NCBI GenBank assembly: GCA_950097015.1
Contig: CATNEN010000030.1
Span: 1,783,001-1,847,000, forward strand
Reading direction: 5' to 3'
DNA from: Macrostomum hystrix
Taxonomy: Eukaryota; Platyhelminthes; Macrostomidae
Length of the DNA stretch: 64,000 bases
Shown here: piece after piece, positions 44,001 to 53,237 of the stretch
Layout of the letters: each line of letters opens with the position of its first letter
Numbering within the stretch: position 1 is the first letter of the stretch
Translations under genes and position numbers: made by a program
Notes under the pieces: model-generated
Database searches by the model: none
What the model was told of the DNA's origin: nothing
Seen by the model: the letters and a program-made list of their open reading frames with translations, nothing else

Positions 44001-47000
44001 AGATTGCATGTGTTGATAGACTAGGGGGTTACAGACTAGTGGTTATTGCGTCGGACTCATGACTTGAAGGTCGGGAGTTCGATTCCACTGGAACAATATG
44101 TGTCCTTTAGCAAAACACTTAAATCTGTGTTGCTCTAGTTCACTTAACTGTCAAATTGGTACCAGCATTAGCTGGGGTAATTGAGGGTGGGTGTGGCGCA
44201 CCTTCAGTTCATGGACTGAACAGCCGTACGCAGCTTTCAGGTGCGCTGCGCAATAGCTGCGCTTTTGGCTGCCAGGTCGGGTCCGATTGGGGCAGGTGTA
44301 ATCAGTGATAATAATTAATAGTGGAAAATAATAGAAAAGTCCTAAGCCACAAGTGTGACCGGGATAAACTTGTATAATTGGGATAACTGAGCTAACTGGG
44401 ATAAGTAGGATAACTGGGATAGATATGATACATGGGGTAAATAGGACAACTGGGATAAATAGGACAACTGGGATAAATAGGACAACTGGGATAAATAGGA
44501 CAACTGGGATAAATAGGCCAACTGGGATAAATAGGACAACTGGGATAAATAGGACAACTGGGATAAATAGGACAACTGGGATAAATAGGACAACTTGGAT
44601 AAAATAGGTCAACTGGGATAAAAGGATAACTGGGATAAATAGGATAACTGGCATTAATAGGGCAAATGGGGTAAATAGGATAACTGGGATAAATAGGACA
44701 AGTTTCTCTCACCACTCCGCCGCTGCAGTCCGCGCAGCCAGATGGCCAAGAAGCCGGAGCCCGGCTCGTGACTGTCGCCAAAGCGGAAGCCGTCAAACTC
44801 GGTGGCAGCCAGAATTCGGCGATATTCTCGAACAACTCGGCCAGATTTCAAATGATGCAGAGCGGCGGAATCGTTTGAGTGCAGCCGGCCGAGGGCGTTG
44901 GCCAGTAGGTAAACAGCGTCGCTGGTGTAGGGCCCGAAGTAGTTCTCGGTGAAGCTGGCACCAGGGCTGGAGCCGGACTCAGCTGCTGAGCTGGCTGTAT
45001 GGCCCAGCCGCGATTTGTAAGATTTGAGCCGGTCGGCTGGTAGAAACCCCTGGACGGTTTGATCGATGTGCGATAGCAATCCAATGACAATGAACCCAAT
45101 GCTGAGAAATTCGAATATTGAGTTCTTAAATAGTCAGTATTGAGTCCTTAAATACTCAATGCCTTTCGGATACTCAATTTTGAGTCATTTGATACTCAAT
45201 GTTGAGTCCCTGGATACTCAATACTGAGTCCTTGGATTTTCAATACTGAGTCCTTGATATACTTAATGCTGAGTCCTTGGATACTCAATACTGAGTCCTT
45301 GGATACTTAATACTGAGGCCTTGGATACTCAATACTGAGGCCTTGGATACTTAATACTGAGGCCTTGGATACTCAATACTTGAGGCCTTGGATACTTAAT
45401 ACTTGAGGCCTTGGATACTTAATGTTGAGTCCCTGGATACTCAATACTGAGTCCTTGGATTTTCAATACTGAGTCCTTGGATTCTCAATGCTGAGTCCTT
45501 GGATACTCAATAATGAGTCCTTGGATACTCAATGCTGAGTCCTTGGATACTCAATAATGAGTGCTTGGATTCTCAATGTTGTGTTTGGCTACTCAATGTG
45601 GTGAATCAATTCTGAATCCTTGTTTTGAGTCCACACTGCAGCGACTCACCTTGATAACTAAATGCCCGTTGCTGGCCTCAGTAACCTGGCTGTCGGTGCA
45701 GCCCCCCGGCACGTGAATGCCAGTGCCAGAGCAGTTGGCGCCCCGCTCAGTGAAGATGTCCTTGACCCAATGGGCCAGAATGAACTGGTAGTTGTTTCTA
45801 GGAAACATGCCCAGTTGGTAGGCGGCGCACATGTACAGACAGGTGCCACGGCGGAAATAGTCCATGGCAAAGAGCTGGCAGGAGCCCTCTTTGGCCCGAC
45901 GCAGCGAGTCTATGGCCTGGTGCAGAGTCAGATCCCGCTCGGCTAGAAACTCGTTGTGACAAACTCGCATCATCTGGTCCTGTGGTGGGGTGTAGTTTGA
46001 GGAGAACTGCAATAAGCCTGGAGACAGGGGGGTCAGTGGCAGAGCGGTCTAACGCGAGGCCGCATTCATTTGGGGCGCCAGCCGCGGAGAGAAGGCTTGG
46101 GGGCTTGTCGTGCAATTCACGCCCTTGAGAGCCAACCTCCAAGGCACAGAGAGTGTACACTGCCTGACGATGAGAAAGTCAGGGCAGATGTACACACCTG
46201 TGTGAGTGTGCCTGCATACAGTAGTCTGTGTGCATGTGAGCTCAGGAGTCAGCGAAATGGGCAGAATTGCCTCCTCGCTGGCACCGGGTCTAGTATCACC
46301 AAATGATGTGCCACTGCCCGCAGCCCTCCTGCAAACATTAGCAATATTATTAAGCATAGAATAGACATAGAATGAAATTATTCTGAAGGCTAGAGATACA
46401 GAATTTAAAAGTTATGACATCAGCTCAGTTCATAATCAATTTGGACTTCTGACAAGGAGGTCGGGAGTTCGAATCTCAGCACAAAGGGTACTCAAGCCAC
46501 ACAGTTAATTCCCTAGTGCTTCAGTTCACCTAGCTTCAGGGTACCAGTGTCAGCCTATTCTTGTCCATAAGCAAGTTTTTTTTGAGAAAAAATCTTGTCT
46601 ATAGATACCCTTCATGAAGTATTCAGATAATTTATTATCGTGAAGTGTTTAAATATTACTAAATGAATATTTATTTATTACGCCTGCTCCAATAAGTCAA
46701 GATATGCATCTGAAGGCTGCGTTCGACTGTTCAGTCCAATGACTGTGGTCTTGTGCGCCACACCCACCCTCAATTACCCCAGCTAATGCTGATAGCCCAT
46801 TTAACCAGCTGGGTGAACTGAAGCAATGCAGAGTTCAATTGTTCCAGTGGAGTCGGGAATCGAACCCCCGACCCTCAAGTCCTGAGTCCGACACTCTAAC
46901 CACTAGGCTAACACGCCCTAACCATCCTTTAATATGCCCATTTTAATTTCATGTAAATTTTATTAGTTAAACTGACCGTAAAGTGCTGGCTATCCAGAAA

Positions 47001-50000
47001 GAGCTTCTTATTAGTGAGCAGTCCCAGCTGGTACCAGTTGTTAGCAACTAGAAACTGACTGACAGCGCCAGCGTAGGCAACGTAGCTGGGTATAGTTCGA
47101 TAGAAATTGGGATAAATATCCTGCCTAGCGAACACTGGCGACTCAACAGTCGAGGCCACAATCATGGTGCCAAGGCGGGTGCTGGCCTGCGCCACAGATT
47201 CCACAGTTTTCGAGCAGGTGCCGGCGATAAGGCCAACCAGCGGGTCGTAGGGCGCCGCCGAGTAGCCGTTGCTATTATTGTAAGGGTCGGCCTCTTCAAC
47301 TTCGCCAGCGTAGCCGTAGCCGGAGCCGCGCCGGCAGCCAACATCCGAGCAGTGAAGGCGCATGTAGAAATCCAATACGGCTCGGTTTGAGCAGTCCAGG
47401 CCACGAGGCAGCAGCTGCAGGCGATAATTATCTACTAGCAGTGAGCAGAACTCGGGTCGGTCAGGTCCAGCAGAGCAGTTGTAAGAGTTGATGATCTGCA
47501 CGGAGACGTTGGCAAATTCCAGCACCTGGGGATCGTCGAATAGGAAACCGCGCGGCCAGATTAGGCCAATCCGCAGCTGGCTGGGCCGAGCAGCGAGGCG
47601 GGGCGGCAACTTGGGCAGCTGTTCAATCAGCCAGCTGCAGGCATTGTACTTGTTGTCATGGTAACGAGCGATATCAGGCATTGGCAGCCAGCGCAGATAG
47701 TCGGCCAGGTCCGGGTCTCTGAAAATGTACGACATTTTTTTTCGTAAAATTTTTTTACTGCGCGAGTAACAATGACAACTGAGTAACGCGTCTGAGTCTC
47801 ACACCAAGGTCCCTGAGCTCGATTCCACGGCGAGGCCACATTCGTTTAGGGCGCAGGCGCGGAGAGAAAGCTTTGGGGCCAGAGAGTGTACACTGCCTGA
47901 CGATGAGAAAGTCAGGGCAGATGTACACACCTGTGTGCGTGCGTGTGTGCTCAGGAGTCAGCGGAATGGGCAGAATTGCCTCCTCGCTGGCTGCGGGTCT
48001 ACTATAACCAAATGATGTGCCATTGCCCGCAGCCCTCCTGCAATAAAAATGCATCATTATTACCAATAAGCACAATATGGAAGATTCCAAAAGCCTCACC
48101 TCCGTGCCAGACTGTGCAGTATTAAACGCAAGCTTAGTAAAATGCTTGGGCGCCACGTGCATGTAGCTGTGGACGCCGCCATCAGGGCTCAGTGAGGCCA
48201 GCTCAGACAAGTTGCGCACACTGATGCAGTTGCGAGACATTGTGACTAGCGCAGCAGTAGATGACACATTCACTGAACGCGACTGTGGCGAATAGCAGTA
48301 CCTGCGACAATAGGGGTTAGGTGATCCTATAGACTAGACAGAGGTGGAATGAGTGGACAGATGAGGAATGAGTGGACAGATGAGGAATGAGTGGACAGAG
48401 AAGGAATGAGTGGACACTGAGGAGGAATGAGTGGACAGATGAGGAATGAGTGGAAAGATGAGGAATGAGTGGACAGATGAGGAATGAGTGGACAGAGGAC
48501 TCAGTGGACAGAGGAGGAATGAGTGGACAGAGGAGGACTCAGTGGACAGGGGAGGACTCAGTGGACAGAGGAGGACTCAGTGGACAGAGGAGGAATGAGT
48601 GGACAGAGGAGGAATGAGTGGACAGAGAAATGAGTGGACAGATGAGGAATGAGTGGACAGAGGAGGACTCAGTGGACAGAGGAGGACTCAGTGGACAGAG
48701 GAGGAATGAGTGGACAGAGGAGGAATGAGTGGACAGATGAGGAATGAGTGGACAGAGGAGGACTCAGTGGACAGAGGAGGACTCAATGGACAGAGGAGGA
48801 CTCAGTGGACAGAGGAGGACTCAATGGACAGAGGAGGACTCAGTGGACAGAGGAGGACTCAATGGACAGAGGAGGACTCAGTGGACAGAGGACTCAATGG
48901 ACAGAGGAGGACTCAGTGGACAGAGGAGGACTCAGTGGACAGAGGAGGACTCAGTGGACAGATGAGGAATGAGTGGACAGATGAGGAATGAGTGGACAGA
49001 GGAGGAATGAGTGGACAGATGAGGAATGAGTGGACAGAGGAGGAATGAGTGGACAGAGGAGGAATGAGTGGACAGAGGAGGAATGAGTGGACAGAGAAAT
49101 GAGTGGACAGAGGAGGAATGAGTGGACAGAGAAATGAGTGGACAGAGGAGGAATGAGTGGACAGAGGAGGAATGAGTGGACAGAGAAATGAGTGGACAGA
49201 GGAGGAATGAGTGGACAGAGAAATGAGTGGACAGAGGAGGACTCAGTGGACAGAGGAGGACTAAATGGACAGAGGAGGGGACCGTGAAATGAGACAGATG
49301 AGACAATGGACTCACAGCTGAGCATCCCTGTACACGAATCCCAGATGAGCAAACGGGTATCCCGAGGAGTGAGGCAGGTCGAGTCGCACTGGACAGCGGT
49401 AGGGCCAGTGTTGGCACTGAGCCGGCTCGTAGATTTTCACATTTTCATAGCGGAACACGTGACGCAGAAGCAGGGCCACAACTTGTGCCGGGAACGGGTC
49501 AGCAGGATCGGCTCCGACAGCCAGCAGGTTAGGCGACTCGTCGGCGCTCGAATTGAAGTAGTAGCGGACTCGCGGGGAGGCATCTGGGCTCATTTTAGTA
49601 TTGATTCATAAGATATTTTTGATATGATAGTAACACGCGTTTAAGCTACTGTTTGTAAGTAGTATAGTAAATTAACATAGCTTTTTATGCAAAAAATAGT
49701 TTTATATGTTTACAGGGCATCATGGATAGGACTGGGTGAGACTTCTCGGCGTTTCTTGCCAAATAAAAATTTTGATTTAAAAAATTGATTACACCTGTCC
49801 CTATAGGGTCGATGTCCAGCACAAAGCACAGCAGCAGCTGTTACGCGGCGCATCTGAAGGCTGCGTACGGCTTTTCAGTCCATGGACCAGGAGGACGACA
49901 CACCCACCTCAATTATCTAAGCTCTAATGCTGGCTAGAACACCCATTGAATAGCTGGGTAAAATGAAGCGATGCAGAGTTAATTGCTTTGGTAAAGGACA

Positions 50001-50789
50001 CAAATTGTTGCAGTGGAGTCAAGAATTGAACCCCCGACCTTCAAGTCGTGAGTCCGACGCTCTAACCACAAGGCTACAACCTCCTGGTCGAATGGATCGA
50101 CCAGCTACTGATTTCAGTTGGTTCGGTTCGAGGATCGAGCTCGGGTCTCCATTCTAGAGCCTTATGTTGACATCCACTTTAAGTTAAAGGCTTTAACATT
50201 CACAAAAATTGTGAAAGCAATCAGATTTATAGAAATTACAGCTGTAATTAGTTGGGTTAGGTGAACAGCCAGCAGCTGCATACAAATTTCAAGTCCAAGC
50301 CTTGTCCAAGTAGACACCATTTGTTTCCCTTTTCACTGAGATTCGAACTTCAGACCTTCTGGTGAGGAGTCCAAAACTCTCTTATAAGGATTAAGAACAA
50401 AAACTAAATATGAATATGACCGTGAAGTACAGACGTCAATGAGAACGACCTTGGGAATCACCCAGGCGTTTCCAATGCATAAACACAGATATGCTGCTAT
50501 TGGCCCAGAACTGTCACGTGATAGACAGCTCCTACAGTCGCGACAAGGACGTGAACTCGCATCCAGAATTAAATTTGGAAAAATATGGCACTGACCAAAA
50601 ACACAGAAAAATATCTACTAAGTGCTTAGAAGCAGTGAATAATTTGAATTTAAACTTACAGAATGCAAGTCCATTAGTTAGCTTAGTAAAATCGCAGGCT
50701 GGAATCTCCACATCAGCATTGACAGTTCTTAGGAGATGTAGACCACATAGAGTTAAGCAGAGGCATAATTGTGTCTTTGTCACAATCAT
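41054..50789 (-). CDS. Venus kinase receptor (Venus-flytrap receptor tyrosine kinase)
   Basis: Single-pass receptor tyrosine kinase; VKRs join a class-C-GPCR-like Venus-flytrap ligand module to an insulin-receptor-like kinase. Inferred exons on the minus strand: 50789-50660, 49583-49316, 48301-48100, 47718-46977, 46006-45650, 45049-44713, 43946-43405, 42862-42351, 41678-41054; about 1,237 residues. Exon 1: signal peptide. Exons 2-6 and the start of 7: cysteine-bearing ligand-binding-type ectodomain (LRIGLIWPRGF, PLVGLIAGTCSKTVESVAQ, GTMIVASTVESPVF, NWYQLGLLT). Exon 7: membrane span after NPNWSCNETL, then GEGCFGTVFGG and the lysine in SCAVKVL. Exon 8: HRDVALRNCL, GDFGLAR, paired YY of the activation loop, PVRWMPPEAI. 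Exon 9: kinase end (CWRYAPEDRP) and an Ala/Gly-rich tail of about 165 residues. All junctions keep frame except exon 3/4, which is off by one base with the strongest donor. All eight introns hold a tandem repeat or SINE. Confidence 0.9.
41766..42345. repeat. 13-bp minisatellite in VKR intron 8
   Basis: About 44 copies of GAATAGCAGCTGA, with CAGTTG, CATTTG and one CAGTTGAGTTGA variant. It fills nearly all of the 672-bp intron, stopping just before the exon 8 donor at 42350. Confidence 0.97.
42893..43183. repeat. 19-bp minisatellite in VKR intron 7, type 1
   Basis: About 15 almost identical copies of GTAGATAGGACAGAGCAGA. It begins about 30 bp from the exon 8 acceptor. Confidence 0.97.
43184..43340. 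repeat. 19-bp minisatellite in VKR intron 7, type 2
   Basis: About 8 copies of GAGAGCGGATGGCACAGAG, directly next to type 1 and of the same length. The two units share the ACAGAG...AGAG frame of spacing, so one may have arisen from the other. Confidence 0.95.
44020..44325 (+). mobile_element. SINE family B, complete copy in VKR intron 6
   Basis: tRNA-derived SINE, antisense to the host gene. The head has box A-like ACTAGTGGTTATTGCG and box B-like GGGAGTTCGATTCCAC, followed by TGTGTCCTTTAGCAAAACA, GGTGGGTGTGGCG, TTCATGGACTGAACAGCCG and GCGCTGCGCAATAGCTGCGC, and a GGCAGGTGTAATCA end with a TAATA-rich tail. Confidence 0.87.
44395..44700. repeat. 18-bp minisatellite in VKR intron 6
   Basis: About 17 copies of AACTGGGATAAATAGGAC. 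It reaches to within about 12 bp of the exon 6 donor at 44712. Confidence 0.95.
45105..45600. repeat. 22-bp minisatellite in VKR intron 5
   Basis: About 22 copies of a unit with core GATACTCAATACTGAGTCCT plus TG; variants AATGCTGAG, AATAATGAG and CTGAGGCC. The unit contains the near-palindrome CTCAATACTGAG. It fills most of the 600-bp intron. Confidence 0.95.
46030..46355 (+). mobile_element. SINE family A, near-complete copy in VKR intron 4
   Basis: About 320 bp. The head GTGGCAGAGCGGTCTAACGC resembles the 5' part of a Ser- or Leu-type tRNA (box A). The body has GTGTACACTGCCTGACGATG, ACACACCTGTGTGAGTG, CAGAATTGCCTCCTCGCTGG and AAATGATGTGCCACTGCCCG, and the 3' end GCAGCCCTCCTGC with an AAT-rich tail. 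Antisense to the receptor gene. Confidence 0.83.
46450..46560 (+). mobile_element. SINE head fragment in VKR intron 4
   Basis: Contains a box B-like GGTCGGGAGTTCGAATCTC and the TGCTTCAGTTCACCTAGC segment of SINE B, but the middle differs (ACAAAGGGTACTCAAGCC). Probably a truncated or different subfamily member. Confidence 0.55.
46690..46920 (-). mobile_element. SINE family B, minus-strand copy in VKR intron 4
   Basis: Read on the minus strand: tRNA-like head with box A TAGCCTAGTGGTTAGAGTG and box B GGGGGTTCGATTCCCGAC, then the CTTCAGTTCACCCAGCTGG and GGTGGGTGTGGCGCAC blocks. The 3' end beyond GCCTTCAG is missing. This copy shows the best-preserved tRNA head in the window. Confidence 0.85.
47780..48060 (+). 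mobile_element. SINE family A copy in VKR intron 3
   Basis: About 280 bp including a box B-like GAGCTCGATTCCACGG, GTGTACACTGCCTGACGATG, CAGAATTGCCTCCTCGCTGG and the GCAGCCCTCCTGCAATAAAA end with a CATTATTA tail. It has a deletion of the block that follows GCTTGGGG in the 46-kb copy. It fills most of the 381-bp intron. Confidence 0.83.
48340..49285. repeat. 20-bp compound minisatellite in VKR intron 2
   Basis: About 48 copies built from GAGTGGACAGAGGAGGAAT and CAGTGGACAGAGGAGGACT, plus shortened 14-bp forms (GAGTGGACAGAGAAAT) and GATGAGG variants. Long higher-order patterns of these types are visible. It fills almost the whole 1,014-bp intron. Confidence 0.96.
49788..50090 (-). mobile_element. 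SINE family B, complete copy in VKR intron 1
   Basis: On the minus strand: box A-like TTGTGGTTAGAGCGTCGGAC, box B-like GGGGGTTCAATTC, the CTTTACCAAAGCAATTAAC segment, GAGGTGGGTGTG, TCCATGGACTGAAAAGCCG and GGCGCATC-type blocks (here as their complements), ending in GGTGTAATCA at 49788-49797. Confidence 0.83.
50270..50395 (-). mobile_element. tRNA-like SINE fragment in VKR intron 1
   Basis: Minus strand has a box B-like AAGTTCGAATCTCAGTG preceded by GGACTCCTCACCAGAAGG, like the head fragment at 46450. The body does not match SINE A or B clearly. Weak assignment. Confidence 0.4.
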
Positions 50790-51571
50790 ATTAGATATTG
50801 TAGATGAAAGATACTTTTTTCGATGGATATCTTAGCTAATGGCTCCTGGAAATAAATGTGTAAAAAAATACAGCTTTTATCTTTCCCTTCCTCGATAGGG
50901 TTAGTACATATGCAGTACATAGGGCACAGTTCGATTAGATATACAGGTTACTAAGAGATCTGAATAGGCATCAGATAAAGTCTTATTTCAAAAATTATCT
51001 TTATATTAGTTGAAAAGTTATATATGTCATGACTTAAAAGCTTAAAATATATCAATCTGAGAATTTTTACAGAAGTTCAACTATTCATTTTATATATATT
51101 TTTAGTCAATCTTTATATTGTAGTTAGAGTTTCTTGTTACTATGACAATAAACACTTAGCATGACTCATCTCACATTTAAAAGCCAGACTTGATTTTTTT
51201 CTTATAAGACCTTCACCATACCTAAAATGTTCAAATATCAATACACATGTCTGTATTTCAAATCTTTCCTATATATCCAGAAATATATACGTTTCCCTTG
51301 CCTTCCCATTATATCCTGTAGCTTCCTATACTGTCTCTCAAATCATATGATTCACTCACATACTTAATAGCTATTTATTAAATTACTCAAGTTACTTAAT
51401 ACTTAATTGCATACCCACTTTATATCTCTCTCTCCTGTGTAGTGGTTTTGTCTGTAAAAAATGTTCTGCCTATAATACCAAACACTAATTGCATAAATCT
51501 TTTGTTCAATTAAGATTGAGTACATGCTCAATTTTTGCTAGAACATAGTACATTCTCATCATGTACAGGTC
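50790..51571. other. 5' flank of the VKR gene, AT-rich
   Basis: Upstream of the signal-peptide exon. No further exon, TATA box or repeat recognised. Confidence 0.35.
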
Positions 51572-51842
51572 CATACATGCGCAACCTCCCAAATCTTAGC
51601 CGGCCGTGCGACTTAGTTTTTGCTCTCATTTGCGACTTAGTTGGTTTCATTGCTCTATTTACGACTTAGTTTGCTCTCTTTTTCTCTCCCCTTTTTCCTT
51701 TTCTTCACGCCTTCCTTTTTTGTCCCTTGGTCCCCCCTTTGATTTTTTTGCGCTTGGTTGATTGGTTTTTGCAACTTACCTTGCTTGGCCCTCATTTCAC
51801 CCGGCCAGTTTGGCTGGGTTGGCCGGGTGTTGCGCATGTATG
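51572..51842 (+). mobile_element. hAT-like MITE, copy 1
   Basis: 271 bp with 14-bp terminal inverted repeats CATACATGCGCAAC/GTTGCGCATGTATG. It is flanked by an 8-bp duplication TACAGGTC (51564-51571) and TACAGGTT (51843-51850), seven of eight bases equal. The 8-bp target duplication fits the hAT superfamily. No coding capacity; the interior has repeated GCGACTTAGTT words and CCGGCCAGTTTGGC. Confidence 0.85.
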
Positions 51843-52957
51843 TACAGGTTCATCATATATTCTGTTTACATTTTTTGTGAATTTATTATAGCTAGCCAAC
51901 AAATTACTCAGAAAAGCAAATAAAATAACTAAGCAAGCAATGTATAAACTTGTTCATTAATTTGTTGTATAATCCAAATTAAAACTACAATGCAGAATTT
52001 AAAAAATGATAGATAAACTGAGAGAAAAAGCAATATCATTTTTGCCTTTTTCAAAACAAAAACTTGTTTTAAATAAAACCTAATTACTAAATAAGCAAAC
52101 AATAAAATATAGAAATAATATTTTCTATGCTTTCTATTCTGTATAAAAAAGACACTACTTAATTTGACTTTTGATCATTTACATCCTCATTACATTATTA
52201 TATTTCTGTCTGAGAGTTGTTTGTCTTCTGCCTGATGTGGCTTAATTATATAAATTTAAAGTAAGTGATGCAGGCCCAATCTAATATACTATATTGTTCA
52301 ACTTCAATTGCCGACCAAACAATTTCTTTATTAATATATTGCTTTGTTTGACTTGTGTCTTGCCTTCCCCCACAGCAGGGAATAAATAGGGCCTAGTGAC
52401 CGAGAGGCCTAAAAACCAACTTGTTTAGGCCAAGAGCCCAGAAAGTGTGAATAGTTAGTAAAATAAATATAGGATTGAAAATATTGGGTCTTGTGTTAGC
52501 CATTTTGTCTTAAAATTGTAGTCAGTTGACAAAGTAACATAAAAATTCATTGAAAAAAAGAAGGAACAAGGCATAGTTATGGTTTTTTAGCTAAAAAGTA
52601 TTATAATTTTTAATCAACATATAACCATTTTTGCCCATTTCAACCAATCGCAGATGACCTGCAGTACCCACAACTATTGTACATGCAGCTGAGCTAAGGA
52701 ACAGCCTTGTCTTATGTGATCTCATCTGACTGTCAACTACTGTGGACTGGTTGCCCTTGTATCTTATTAATGAAGCCATGATTATCTAGGCAAAACTAAG
52801 GATCCTCTTATTTGATTTAATCGCCTATGAATTGACTTGGTTCTCACTCCTTAGGCTCTAAAATGTGCAAAAATGTGTTTGGTCTAAAATAAATTAGAGC
52901 AGGAAATGAAAACAATGCCTGACAATTAATCAAACAGAAATAAAGGTTTAACTGCCA
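51843..52957. other. AT-rich spacer between the two MITEs
   Basis: 1.1 kb with no gene recognised. Flanked by the two MITE copies in opposite orientation, so the whole 51572-53237 segment is a large inverted repeat with this loop. Confidence 0.5.
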
Positions 52958-53237
52958 CATACATGCGCAACACCCGGCCGACCTGGCCGAACCGGCCGGG
53001 TGAAATGAGGGCCAAGCAAGGTAAGTCCCAAAAACCAATAGACCAAGCACAAAAAAATCAAAGGGGGACCAAGGGACAAAAAAGGAAGGCGTGAAGAAAA
53101 GGAAAAAGGGGAGAGAAAAAGAGAGCAAATGAGAGCAAACTAAGTCGTAAATAGAGCAATGAAATGAACTAAGTCACAAATGAGAGCAAAAACTAAGTCG
53201 CACGGCCGGCTAAGATTTGGGAGGTTGCGCATGTATG
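52958..53237 (-). mobile_element. hAT-like MITE, copy 2, inverted
   Basis: 280 bp, reverse complement of copy 1 with small differences. Same 14-bp termini. Flanked by AACTGCCA (52950-52957) and AACTACCA (53238-53245), again an 8-bp target duplication with one mismatch and different from that of copy 1. Independent insertions are therefore indicated. Confidence 0.85.

Noticed and set aside
46690-46920. Possible functional tRNA gene
   Set aside because: Box A and box B are present, but the acceptor stem does not close and the head is continuous with a SINE body found at several places.
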